From Elusimicrobiota bacterium (GTDB taxonomy: Bacteria > Elusimicrobiota > Elusimicrobia > 2-02-FULL-39-32): a stretch of 35,141 nt of DNA. The stretch covers positions 1 through 35,141 of the forward strand of contig JACPBF010000019.1 of the NCBI GenBank assembly GCA_016180425.1, in the 5' to 3' direction. A program made the translations under genes and the position numbers. Below the pieces are notes generated by a model, which saw only the letters and a list, made by a program, of their open reading frames with translations, had not been told where the DNA came from and did not search any database. Positions 24,586 through 33,362 of this stretch are shown here, piece by piece (positions within the stretch are counted from its first letter, which is position 1; each line of letters begins with the position of its first letter).

Positions 24586-26003
24586 AAAAATTTTTATCTT
24601 GGTTTGCAATATCTTTCTCTCTATTTTTTACAGCTTTAGACGCTCATCCGCTTAAAGAACCGGAATTTAAGTCTTTAAAATTTCTTCCTCCAAAAATAGA
24701 GAGCCATTCACTTCAGTCTGGCGCTACTCTTTTTATGTTAGAAGATCATGAGCTCCCTTTAGTTCAACTCACAGCTTTGGTTAGAACAGGGACCATGTTT
24801 GAATCAGAGAGAGAGGTAGGTCTTGCTTCTTTGTGCGGCGCTTTGCTTAGAGCAGGGGGCACTACAAAAAGAAAAGTGGAAAAGATGGATGAAGAGTTAG
24901 AATTTATGGGAGCGAGTCTGGAATCTGGAATAGATCTGGAATCAGGAAGCATTTCTTTATCTATTTTAAGCAAAGATTTAGATAAAGGCTTAAATCTATT
25001 TTTTGAGATGTTGACAACTCCCAATTTTGACAAAAAGAAATTAGAAATTGAAAAAGCCAAGATCATTGAAACCATTCGCAGAAGAAACGATGATCCTTTT
25101 CAGATCGCGCGCAGGGAATTTAGAAAACTCCTTTATGGGTCAAAGCATCCTTTAAGCCGCACACAAGAAATTCCTTTTATTAAGAAAATTTCCCGTAAGG
25201 ATCTTTTTAATTTTTATCAGCAATACTATTTCCCTAATAACATGATGATTGCGATTTCCGGAGATTTTTCCAGTAAAGAGATCATTCAAAAATTAGAAAA
25301 TTATTTTTCTTTTTGGAAAAAGGAAAAAAAAGAATTAGCAGGCGTGTTTTCATTAGAGGAGAAGGAAAGATTCCTTAAAAAAACCAGGGGTGTGGGGTTT
25401 GCAGAAAAAAAAATTAATCAGGCTTCAATCTTAATTGGCCAGCTTGGCATTAAACGTCATAATCCGGACCGATTTGCCTTAGAAGTGTTAAATGAAATTT
25501 TGGGAGGTTCATCTTCTTCCCGTCTTTATAAGGAAGTTCGATCCAGATCTGGTCTTGCTTACTGGGTAGGGAGCTCTTTTTCTGAACCCTATGACTATGG
25601 CATTATTGCGGCGGGCTGCCAGACTAAAAGCGAAACTTTAGGCCAGGCCATACGCTCTATTTTTAAGCAAGTGGAAAGTTTAAGAGATTCTTTGGTCAGT
25701 GAAGAAGAATTAAAAACAGCTAAAGATGCCTTAATCAATTCTTTTGTGTTTCGTTATAATTCTAGCCATGCGATTGTAACTCAAAAAATGAACCTAGACT
25801 ATTTTGGCTTTGCTAAAGATTATCTGGAAACCTATACTCAAAAAATAGAAGAGATTACAGCCAGCCAACTTTTAGAAGTTGCTCGTAAATATCTAAAACC
25901 AGAAGAGATGACCTTAATGGCGGTTGGGGAAGAGGCGAGTTTTGATGTTCCTTTAAAGGAGTTTGGAACAGTTAAACCAATTGACTTAAAAATTAATGAA
26001 TAA
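24582..26003 (+). CDS. secreted M16-family protein lacking the zinc motif
   Basis: The 473-residue partner has a signal peptide (about 1-21, ending LDAHP). It shows M16 folds in both halves, including LEDHELPLVQLTALVRTG and the C-terminal ILGGSSSSRLYKEVR and GLAYWVGSS. Where HXXEH should be, the sequence is VGLASLCGALLRAGG, so it cannot bind catalytic zinc. Paired active and inactive M16 subunits are known for mitochondrial processing peptidase and for several bacterial periplasmic pairs. The ATGA overlap with the catalytic gene supports equal expression and complex formation. It is followed by an 8-nt overlap with the EVE-domain gene. Confidence 0.92.
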   Translation: MKKFLSWFAISFSLFFTALDAHPLKEPEFKSLKFLPPKIESHSLQSGATLFMLEDHELPLVQLTALVRTGTMFESEREVGLASLCGALLRAGGTTKRKVEKMDEELEFMGASLESGIDLESGSISLSILSKDLDKGLNLFFEMLTTPNFDKKKLEIEKAKIIETIRRRNDDPFQIARREFRKLLYGSKHPLSRTQEIPFIKKISRKDLFNFYQQYYFPNNMMIAISGDFSSKEIIQKLENYFSFWKKEKKELAGVFSLEEKERFLKKTRGVGFAEKKINQASILIGQLGIKRHNPDRFALEVLNEILGGSSSSRLYKEVRSRSGLAYWVGSSFSEPYDYGIIAAGCQTKSETLGQAIRSIFKQVESLRDSLVSEEELKTAKDALINSFVFRYNSSHAIVTQKMNLDYFGFAKDYLETYTQKIEEITASQLLEVARKYLKPEEMTLMAVGEEASFDVPLKEFGTVKPIDLKINE

Positions 26004-26421
26004 TTTTTGGTTGGTAAAATCTGAACCTAAAGAATATGGATGGGAGGATCTTTTTAAAACTAGCAGCGCGATTTGGGATGGGGTGCGGAATTATCAGGCA
26101 AGAAAAAATTTAGCCTGCATGAAAAAAGGAGATTTGGTTTATTTTTATCATAGCGGAAAAAATCCAGAGATTGTCGGAATTGCAAAAGTAGTAAAGGAAC
26201 ATTTTCAGGACACAACCTCTCAAGACCCCAGATGGCTGAGCGTGGAATTAGCCGCTGAAAAACCTTTAGCATTTCCTGTAACTTTAAAAGAGATTAAAAA
26301 AGATAAAAGATTAAAGGAGATGAAACTTGTTAAGCAAAGCAGACTTTCTGTTATGCCGGTCACTGAAGAAGAATTTTACTTGCTTCTTTCTTTAAGCGCT
26401 AAAAAAGATGTAGAACTTTAA
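25996..26421 (+). CDS. EVE-domain protein
   Basis: A single EVE (PUA-like) domain of 141 residues. Characteristic parts are FWLVKSEPKEYGWEDL (4-19), the WDGVRNYQARKNL loop (28-40), GDLVYFYHSG (45-54) and VGIAKV. EVE domains bind modified bases in DNA or RNA in the well-studied eukaryotic and restriction-related members. The bacterial stand-alone proteins lack a settled function. Its position just before mnmE and in one transcript with mnmG hints at modified tRNA as a context, but that is inference. The start overlaps the preceding stop by 8 nt. Confidence 0.9.
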   Translation: MNNFWLVKSEPKEYGWEDLFKTSSAIWDGVRNYQARKNLACMKKGDLVYFYHSGKNPEIVGIAKVVKEHFQDTTSQDPRWLSVELAAEKPLAFPVTLKEIKKDKRLKEMKLVKQSRLSVMPVTEEEFYLLLSLSAKKDVEL

Positions 26422-26434
26422 GTGAGGATAAAGA

Positions 26435-27847
26435 ATGCAGGGAGCTTACTTAGAAAATGACACGATTGCTGCGCTTGCTACGCCCGTTGGGGTTGGGGCA
26501 TTAGCTATTATTCGTATTTCAGGATCTAATGCGGTTCCAATCCTCTCATCTTTTTTAAAATTTTCAAATCCCTCCTCTCTAGAAACAACTCCTGCTCAGA
26601 AAGTTGCTTTAGCTTATTTTCAAGTTGAGAAAACGATCTTAGATCAGGTGATGGTTACTTTTTTTCGCGCGCCTCACTCTTATACTGGAGAAGATTTAAT
26701 AGAGCTTACCTGTCATGGGAGTCCAGTTGCATTAAGAGAGATTTTAAATGTCCTATCAAAAAATGGGGCAAGGCTGGCAGAACCCGGTGAATTTACCCAG
26801 AGGGCTTTTTTAAATAACAAAATGGATTTAACACAGGCAGAAGCTGTGGCTGATTTAATCCACTCCCAAACCGAACTTTCTCAACGTCTTGCTTTAGCCC
26901 ATCTTCAAGGCTCTTTTTCCAAAGAGATTTCTAAAATTAGAAATAAACTCCTAGAACTTTTGGCTCAGATTGAAGTGGGGCTAGATCATTCTGACGATCC
27001 AACAGCAGGGGTTTTATTTTCTTTGCAAGAAATAAAGATCATTTTAGAGGAAGAATCTAAAAAAATAAAAAAATTGGTTGATAGTTTTAAATTTGGCCGT
27101 TTATTAAGAGAAGGGGTTCATATTTCTATTGTTGGCAAGCCTAATGTGGGCAAATCTTCTCTTTTAAATTGTTTGCTTAAAAGCGAGCGTTCAATTGTCA
27201 CCCATGTTCCAGGCACAACCAGAGATACGATTGAAGAAGGTTTTGACCTATTTGGAATGGCTGCGCTTTTAGTGGATACAGCCGGCATTCGCCAAGGAGT
27301 TTTAGATCCTGTAGAACAGATCGGGATTGAGCGCACTTTAAAATCTTTAGAAAAGTCTGATGCTGTCATTGTGGTTTGTGATGGAAGCGAGAAATTTAGT
27401 TTGGAAGATAAAAAAATATGGGAGTTGGTTAAAAATAAAGAAAAGGTGATCTTAGCTATTAATAAGAGTGATTTAGAAATTAAAATTAATAAGGAAGAAG
27501 TAAATGATTTTTTTCCAAAACTTCCCTTTATTTTTGTATCTAGTTTGAAAAATGACGGAATTGAAAATTTGATGCGGGAATTATCTTCGCAGCTTTTGCC
27601 AAAAGGAGATATAAAAGATGAAATTTGTTTAGGATTGGCGGTTAGTTCCCTGCGTCAGAAAAATGCGCTTTGCCAAGCCCAAGAAAATTTAAATCGAGCC
27701 ATAGCTTTGTGTCATGAAAATTCCATGGAGGAATGTTTAGCCCTGGAGCTTAAAGGCGCATTGGATGCTTTAGGGATGATTGTTGGGGAAGTGGTTACGG
27801 AAGATTTATTAAAAGAGATTTTTTCAAAATTTTGCATAGGTAAATAA
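26435..27847 (+). CDS. mnmE: tRNA uridine-5-carboxymethylaminomethyl modification GTPase
   Basis: With MnmG this folate- and GTP-dependent enzyme modifies U34 of several tRNAs. The 470-residue length is typical. The N-terminal domain contains GVGALAIIRISGSNA and the CHGSP loop. The G domain has GKPNVGKSSLLN (about 233-244), the DTAG switch and NKSD. The C-terminal CIGK, with its catalytic-site cysteine, is intact. GAGGAT gives a Shine-Dalgarno about 6 nt before the ATG. The stop overlaps the next start by one base (TAATG). mnmG lies in the same run, separated by three genes. Confidence 0.97.
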   Translation: MQGAYLENDTIAALATPVGVGALAIIRISGSNAVPILSSFLKFSNPSSLETTPAQKVALAYFQVEKTILDQVMVTFFRAPHSYTGEDLIELTCHGSPVALREILNVLSKNGARLAEPGEFTQRAFLNNKMDLTQAEAVADLIHSQTELSQRLALAHLQGSFSKEISKIRNKLLELLAQIEVGLDHSDDPTAGVLFSLQEIKIILEEESKKIKKLVDSFKFGRLLREGVHISIVGKPNVGKSSLLNCLLKSERSIVTHVPGTTRDTIEEGFDLFGMAALLVDTAGIRQGVLDPVEQIGIERTLKSLEKSDAVIVVCDGSEKFSLEDKKIWELVKNKEKVILAINKSDLEIKINKEEVNDFFPKLPFIFVSSLKNDGIENLMRELSSQLLPKGDIKDEICLGLAVSSLRQKNALCQAQENLNRAIALCHENSMEECLALELKGALDALGMIVGEVVTEDLLKEIFSKFCIGK

Positions 27848-28737
27848 TGAACATTAAAAACCATCACGAACATAGAGACAGCAGCCATTCAAAAAAAGCC
27901 TTGAAACTAGCTATTGGCGCTACAGCTGGAATTTTAGTGATTGAAGTGATTGGCGGGGTTTGGACTAACTCCTTAGCCTTGTTATCTGACGCTGCTCATG
28001 TTTTTATGGATCTTTTAAGTTTTATCTTGTCTTATACCGCAATCCTTTTAGCAGAAAGGCCAATTTCTGACACTCGCACTTTTGGCTGGCACAGATTGGA
28101 AGTTTTCGCAGCGATTATCAATGGGCTAACAGTTTTTTTAATTGCTTTTGCGATTTTTTGGCATGCGTTAAAAAGGTTAGTCCAGCCAGAAGAGATTTTA
28201 AGCATGGAGATGTTAGGGATCGCTCTTTTTGGACTTTTAGTTAATCTATTTGTGATTTGGAAATTACATCCTCATTTAGAGAATGATGTCAATGTGCGCA
28301 GCGCTTTTTTGCATGCTGTAGGAGACGCTTTAGCAAGCTGCGCAGTTGTCTTAAGCGGTGGAATCATTTTAGCGACCAAAAATAATGCGATTGATCCAAT
28401 TGCAGCGATCTTTGTTTCCTTGATTATTGTGTTCAGCGCTTTTCGTATTTTTAAGGATTCAGTTCATATTCTTTTGGAAGGCGTGCCCAAAGGTTTGGAC
28501 AGGGGGCTGATCATTGAGGAGGTGGAATCGCTTTCTGGTAAGAATAGCGTAAGGGATTTACATGTTTGGAATATCTGTTCCCACATTTGCGCGCTTTCCA
28601 TGCATGTAACGCTTTCCGATGAAAAGATGCGGGAACAGAAATTTATTTTACAGAAAATAGATACCATTCTTCAGAAAAAGTTTAATATAATTCATTCTAC
28701 GGTACAGATTGAGTCAGAGGAATGGCTTAGGAGGTAA
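27847..28737 (+). CDS. cation diffusion facilitator (CzcD/ZitB-type) metal exporter
   Basis: A 296-residue inner-membrane metal/proton antiporter with about six membrane segments and a His-rich N-terminus (NHHEHRDSSHS). The transport-site residues are present: H51 and D55 in SDAAHVFMD, and H156 and D160 in HAVGDALAS. The HD-HD arrangement is the one associated with zinc (and cadmium) transport. A C-terminal cytoplasmic ferredoxin-like domain (about 215-296) contains DLHVWNICSHICALSMHV. The metal is probably zinc, from the site composition. No metal regulator is adjacent. It starts on the last base of the mnmE stop and its end carries AGGAGGT for the next gene. Confidence 0.93.
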   Translation: MNIKNHHEHRDSSHSKKALKLAIGATAGILVIEVIGGVWTNSLALLSDAAHVFMDLLSFILSYTAILLAERPISDTRTFGWHRLEVFAAIINGLTVFLIAFAIFWHALKRLVQPEEILSMEMLGIALFGLLVNLFVIWKLHPHLENDVNVRSAFLHAVGDALASCAVVLSGGIILATKNNAIDPIAAIFVSLIIVFSAFRIFKDSVHILLEGVPKGLDRGLIIEEVESLSGKNSVRDLHVWNICSHICALSMHVTLSDEKMREQKFILQKIDTILQKKFNIIHSTVQIESEEWLRR

Positions 28738-28743
28738 ACCCTG

Positions 28744-29205
28744 ATGAAGAAAAAAAATAAAAAGACGAAAAAGAAAACCGCAGTAAAAAAATCAAAACTA
28801 AAAGTAAAAACCGCAAAGAAAAAAAGCTTAAAAAAACAAAAGCCAAAAGCTTTAAAATCTAAAAAGCGGATAAAAAAAGTAAAAAAAGGCTCTAAACCTG
28901 TCAGAGCTGCAAAAACCGCGCCTCAACCTTTGCCAACAGGATATCGTCCTGCCGCTAATGAAATAAAATTAGGGGAGGTAGAGGATTATTTTTCCCATAT
29001 TGGGGTGGTCGCTTTAATTTTAGAAGCAGCTTTAGTTGTAGGCGATACCATACATATTCACGGACATACTACGGATTTAACCCAAAAAGTGGAATCCATG
29101 CAAATTAATCATGTGCCTCAAGAAAGCGCAAAAAGAGGCGATTCTGTAGGCATTAAAGTGAATGATAAGTGCCGTAAAGGAGACAAGGTTTATGGGGTAA
29201 GATAA
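28744..29205 (+). CDS. Lys-rich tail fused to an EF-Tu domain II-like protein
   Basis: Of 153 residues, the first 55 or so are mostly Lys with Ala, Ser and Thr, resembling histone H1-like tails. Residues about 65-153 form a beta-barrel related to domain II of translational GTPases (GEVEDYFSHIGVVALIL, GDTIHIHGHTTDLTQKVESM, GDSVGIKV, KGDKVYGVR). This is the 'translation elongation factor-like protein' family known in archaea and some bacteria. There is no GTPase domain. The tail should bind nucleic acid; the barrel may bind tRNA or a ribosomal partner (both inference). A strong AGGAGGT ribosome-binding site overlaps the end of the CDF gene. Confidence 0.85.
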   Translation: MKKKNKKTKKKTAVKKSKLKVKTAKKKSLKKQKPKALKSKKRIKKVKKGSKPVRAAKTAPQPLPTGYRPAANEIKLGEVEDYFSHIGVVALILEAALVVGDTIHIHGHTTDLTQKVESMQINHVPQESAKRGDSVGIKVNDKCRKGDKVYGVR

Positions 29206-29214
29206 ATTTAATAG

Positions 29215-30507
29215 ATGATATCTCTTTTTAAAAAAGAGATCCTTGCCTGGGCATTTTACGATTTTGCAAACTCTGCTTTTGCAACAACCATTCTTGCCGT
29301 AGTTTTTAATGTTTATTTTGTAAAAGTAATCTGCTCAGGCGGCGTTTTAGTTGGCAAGTTCTTAATCCCTTCTGAAGCCTTTTGGGCTTATAGTTTTTCT
29401 TTTTCTACTCTCATTATTTTTTTTCTTTCTCCAATTCTTGGAGCTCAAGCTGATCTGGCTAGTTCTAAAAAGAAATTTTTGATTTTATTTTCTCTTTTAG
29501 GCGCGATTTCTACTGGGTTTTTAAGCTGTTTTAAAGAAGGGGATTATTGGGCAGCAGCGCTTTTTTTTGTTTTGGCAAACAGCGGGTTTGCGCTTGCCAA
29601 TGTTTTTTATAACGCATTTCTTAAAAGTCTTTCAACTCCAAATACAGTAGGACGGGTGTCAGCCATTGGCTGGGCTTTTGGTTATATTGGAGGAGGGCTT
29701 CTGCTTTTTATCAACCTATGGATGATTCAGCGGCCTGAATGGTTTTTTATTCCTTTAGAAAATCATTTGCCTACGCGAGCAGCCATTTTTTCAGTATCTA
29801 TTTGGTGGATATTATTTTCTCTTCCTATTTTTTTCTGGTTAGATGAACCCAAGAGCCCGCAATTAGAAAAGCAAAGTTCAGTTTTTATCGGATTTCAAAA
29901 CGTCTTACAAACTCTAAAAAATTTAAAAAATCACAAAGAAATTTTTAAATTTTTTCTTGCCTATTTAATTTATAATGACGGCATTGAAACCATCATTATC
30001 ATGGCCTCTATTTTTGGAGCCCAGGAACTTAAGATGAGCCAAAGCGAGCTGATCCTCTGCTTTCTTTTGATTCAAGGGGTAGCATTTTTAGGCTCTCTTT
30101 TATTTGGGAGCATAGCAGACACTTGGGGTCATAAAATTTCAATTTGGATTACTCTTATTATTTTTTGCGCTGTAACATTGTGGGCAGCTTTAATTTTAAA
30201 ATCAAAATTTGAGTTTTGGATTTTGGGGGCAGTGGTTGGGCTGATTTTAGGCGGCAGCCAATCCGCAAGCCGCTCTTTTTTATCGTTGCTGTCCCCAAAA
30301 GAAAAAAGCGCTCAATTTTTTGGGTTTTTTGCGCTTACAGGAAAAGTTTCAAATGTGGTTGGCCCTTTGACCTTTGGGCTTTTGGTTCAGTTTTTTTCTT
30401 TGCGCATCGCTGTTTTTAGTTTAACCTTTTTCTTTATTGTCGGTATTTTTTTACTTTTTTACGTTAACCCGAATAGCCTGAATAATGATAAAATAACAAA
30501 TCCATGA
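29215..30507 (+). CDS. UMF1-family MFS transporter
   Basis: A 430-residue major-facilitator protein with about twelve membrane segments. It begins with the family signature AWAFYDFANSAF (11-22). An ALANVFYNAFL segment and GWAFGYIGGGLLLFINL follow, and GLILGGSQSASRSFLSLLSP lies in the second half. UMF1 members include yeast Atg22 (vacuolar amino-acid efflux); bacterial substrates are unknown. The end reads FYVNPNSLNNDK and is encoded by GTTAACCCGAATA, which resembles the end of the palindromic repeat family. The ATGA overlap with mnmG indicates co-translation. No Shine-Dalgarno is obvious before its ATG. Confidence 0.9.
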   Translation: MISLFKKEILAWAFYDFANSAFATTILAVVFNVYFVKVICSGGVLVGKFLIPSEAFWAYSFSFSTLIIFFLSPILGAQADLASSKKKFLILFSLLGAISTGFLSCFKEGDYWAAALFFVLANSGFALANVFYNAFLKSLSTPNTVGRVSAIGWAFGYIGGGLLLFINLWMIQRPEWFFIPLENHLPTRAAIFSVSIWWILFSLPIFFWLDEPKSPQLEKQSSVFIGFQNVLQTLKNLKNHKEIFKFFLAYLIYNDGIETIIIMASIFGAQELKMSQSELILCFLLIQGVAFLGSLLFGSIADTWGHKISIWITLIIFCAVTLWAALILKSKFEFWILGAVVGLILGGSQSASRSFLSLLSPKEKSAQFFGFFALTGKVSNVVGPLTFGLLVQFFSLRIAVFSLTFFFIVGIFLLFYVNPNSLNNDKITNP

Positions 30508-32360
30508 TTTCTTATTCTAAAACCTATGATGTTATTGTAGTAGGCGCAGGCCATTCTGGCTGCGAAGCCTCCTTAGCCTCAGCGCGCATGGGTTTAAAAA
30601 CATTGCTTCTAACCATGAATTTAGATTCTGTAGGTCAAATGTCTTGCAACCCTTCTATTGGAGGGCTGGGCAAAGGGCAGGTGGTTAGAGAGATAGATGC
30701 TTTAGGCGGTGAAATGGCAAAGAATACGGATAAAACTGGTTTGCAGTTTCGGATTTTAAATTCTTCTAAAGGTCCTGCAGTTCAATCCCCCAGAGCCCAG
30801 TGCGATAAAAAGCTTTATCAATTTACAATCAAACATGTGATTGAGAAAGAAAAAAATTTGGATTTAAGGCAAGGGGAAGTGTCCGGACTCTTAATAGAAC
30901 AAACCTTGGATGGTTCCAGGAAAAAAATTTCAGGGATTCTCACTAAAGCTGGAATAGAATTTTATGCAAGCGCAGTGATTCTTACCACAGGAACATTTTT
31001 AAGAGGTCTTCTTCATTATGGAATGCATCACCAGCCTGGGGGACGAGCTGGGGAAGGCAGAGCAGAATTTCTCACAGACTCTTTAAAAGAACTAGGTTTT
31101 GAAGTTGGCAGAATGAAAACCGGAACCCCGATGCGCCTGAACGCAAAAACAATTGATTTTTTAAAATGCGCGATTCAACCCGGGGACAATCCTCCACTTC
31201 CTTTTTCTCACTCTACAGAAAAAATCAGACAAGAACAGCTCCCTTGTTATTTAACTTATAGCAATGAGCTGACCCATCAGATTATTCGGGAGAATTTAGA
31301 TCGTTCTCCGCTTTATACTGGAAAGATTAAGTCCATTGGGCCTCGTTACTGCCCAAGCATTGAGGATAAGGTGGTAAAGTTTTCTCATCATAAACGGCAT
31401 CAAATCTTTTTAGAGCCAGAAGGGTATGATACGGAAGAAATTTATGTGAATGGTTTGTCCACCAGTCTGCCAGAGGATGTGCAATGGCAAATAGTGCGCA
31501 CAGTTCCAGGACTAGAATCTGCAGAAATGATGCGCGCAGGATACGCTGTAGAATACGATTTCTGTCCTCCCACTCAATTATTTCCAACGCTAGAGACAAA
31601 GAATGTGGAGTCTCTTTATTTTGCTGGACAGATTTGTGGAACTACTGGTTATGAAGAGGCTGCGGGACAAGGGCTTATGGCAGGAATCAATGCCGCATTA
31701 AAGATAAAAAAAGAGGAACCTTTTATCTTAAGAAGAGATGAGGCTTATATTGGAGTAATGATTGATGATTTGGTGACTAAAGGGGTAGATGAACCCTATC
31801 GTCTATTTACTTCCAGAGCAGAGTACAGGCTGCTTTTAAGAAGTGATAATTCTGATTTAAGGCTCATGGATTTTGGTTATAAGTTCGGTCTTATATCTCA
31901 AGAACTTTATGAAAGATTTTCCGAATATAGAAAAAGAATAGTTCAGAAATCTGAAGGAATCAATAGTTTTAATGATGCCCCTGCCTTGAAAACCAGTTTT
32001 CAATCTCATTTGAGGCCAGGAGAGTCAGAGACGCAGACTTTAAAAGAAATTTTTCCATGGTCAGATGAAAAAGTAGAGCTTCAGGCCGGGATTCAAAAAA
32101 AATATGCGGGTTACTTAAACCGGCAAAACCAGATGATCGCAAAATTTGCAAAGATGGAAAGAAAACAGATTCCATCCAATTTTGATTTTGATTCAGTGCC
32201 AGGTCTTCTTTTGGAATCCCGGCAAAAATTTAAAAAAGTTTTGCCCAGGACCATAGGCCAGGCTTCGCGCATCCCAGGAGTAACCCCTGCTGATATTGGC
32301 ATTTTATTGGTTTATCTTGAAAGATTTAATCGTCAATCCGCTTCCACATGTTCTCTTTAA
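30504..32360 (+). CDS. mnmG: tRNA uridine-5-carboxymethylaminomethyl modification FAD enzyme
   Basis: Partner of MnmE; the FAD- and NADH-using subunit that builds the carboxymethylaminomethyl group at U34. The 618-residue length is normal. The FAD-binding VVGAGHSGCEASLASARMG (12-30) is followed by SCNPSIGGLGKG, GTFLRGLLHYG, the RCGxxYCPS-like GPRYCPSIEDKVVKF, and TGYEEAAGQGLMAGINAA. The catalytic Cys region (CPS) is present. The C-terminal helical domain that binds MnmE is complete. The ATG overlaps the preceding stop by 4 nt. The aldo/keto reductase gene follows after 11 nt. Confidence 0.97.
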   Translation: MISYSKTYDVIVVGAGHSGCEASLASARMGLKTLLLTMNLDSVGQMSCNPSIGGLGKGQVVREIDALGGEMAKNTDKTGLQFRILNSSKGPAVQSPRAQCDKKLYQFTIKHVIEKEKNLDLRQGEVSGLLIEQTLDGSRKKISGILTKAGIEFYASAVILTTGTFLRGLLHYGMHHQPGGRAGEGRAEFLTDSLKELGFEVGRMKTGTPMRLNAKTIDFLKCAIQPGDNPPLPFSHSTEKIRQEQLPCYLTYSNELTHQIIRENLDRSPLYTGKIKSIGPRYCPSIEDKVVKFSHHKRHQIFLEPEGYDTEEIYVNGLSTSLPEDVQWQIVRTVPGLESAEMMRAGYAVEYDFCPPTQLFPTLETKNVESLYFAGQICGTTGYEEAAGQGLMAGINAALKIKKEEPFILRRDEAYIGVMIDDLVTKGVDEPYRLFTSRAEYRLLLRSDNSDLRLMDFGYKFGLISQELYERFSEYRKRIVQKSEGINSFNDAPALKTSFQSHLRPGESETQTLKEIFPWSDEKVELQAGIQKKYAGYLNRQNQMIAKFAKMERKQIPSNFDFDSVPGLLLESRQKFKKVLPRTIGQASRIPGVTPADIGILLVYLERFNRQSASTCSL

Positions 32361-32371
32361 ATTCTTAAGAT

Positions 32372-33331
32372 ATGAACTATAGAGTTTTGGGGAAAACTAA
32401 TTTAAAAATTTCAGAAATAGGTTTTGGCGCATGGGCCATTGGCGGAGGCATGTGGGGAAAAACAGATGATCAAGTTTCTCTTAAAGCCTTGCGCCGCTCT
32501 TTAGATTTAGGAGTAAACTTTATAGATACTGCTGCGGTCTATGGCAAGGGACATTCTGAACAGTTAATTGCAAAAGTCTATAGAGAAAGAAAAGCACAGT
32601 TTTTAGTAGCCACTAAAATCCCACCCAAAAATTGGCAATGGCCCGCAAAAAAAGGGACCCCTATCAAAGAAGCGTTTCCTGCGGATTGGATTAGAGAACA
32701 GACAGAAAAAAGTTTAAGGAATCTAAAAATGGAATGTGTTGATCTTCAACAATTGCATGTTTGGGCACCGAATTGGGTAAAAGAAAATGACTGGTATGAG
32801 ACCTTTCTTAAACTTAAAGAAGAAGGAAAAATTCGTTTTATTGGGGTTTCGCTCAATGACCATACGCCGGATGAATCTTTAGAATTGGTTCAATCTGGAA
32901 TGGCAGATACGGTGCAGGTGATTTACAATATTTTTGATCAGTCTCCAGAAGACAATTTGTTCCCTTTATGCAAAGAAAAAAATGTAGGTGTGATCGCAAG
33001 AGTTCCTTTGGATGAGGGTTCTTTAACTGGAAAATTTACTAAAGATAAGGTGTTTGAAGAAGGAGACTGGCGCAGAGATTATTTTTCTCCAGAGATTTTA
33101 AAAGAAACAGTAGAAAGGGTGGAAAAACTTAAATTTTTGGTCAGTGAGGAAAAAAAGAGTTTAACAGTTGGGGCTTTAAAATTTTGTCTTTCTTATCCAG
33201 CAGTTTCTACTGTAATTCCTGGAATTCGTTCCATTCAACAGGCTGAGGAAAATATCTCCAGCTCTGATGGGGTTTTACTTTCTAAAGAATTATTGGAAAA
33301 ATTAAAGACTTTTCGCTGGGTGAGAGATTAA
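32372..33331 (+). CDS. aldo/keto reductase
   Basis: NADPH-dependent oxidoreductase with a TIM-barrel fold, 319 residues. The catalytic tetrad is visible: D52 and Y57 in FIDTAAVYGKGHSE, K82 in ATKIPP, and H129 in LQQLHVW. The N-terminal LGKTNLKISEIGFGAWAIGGG is typical of the AKR11/12-like (general stress, YajO/IolS-type) group. The C-terminal cofactor segment STVIPGIRSIQQAEEN is intact. The substrate cannot be inferred. It lies 11 nt after mnmG and is probably the last gene of that run; the opposing Cys-rich gene ends 31 nt beyond it, with no clear terminator between. Confidence 0.92.
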   Translation: MNYRVLGKTNLKISEIGFGAWAIGGGMWGKTDDQVSLKALRRSLDLGVNFIDTAAVYGKGHSEQLIAKVYRERKAQFLVATKIPPKNWQWPAKKGTPIKEAFPADWIREQTEKSLRNLKMECVDLQQLHVWAPNWVKENDWYETFLKLKEEGKIRFIGVSLNDHTPDESLELVQSGMADTVQVIYNIFDQSPEDNLFPLCKEKNVGVIARVPLDEGSLTGKFTKDKVFEEGDWRRDYFSPEILKETVERVEKLKFLVSEEKKSLTVGALKFCLSYPAVSTVIPGIRSIQQAEENISSSDGVLLSKELLEKLKTFRWVRD

Positions 33332-33362
33332 AGTATCAGTTAGCTGGTTTTAAAGAATTCAA

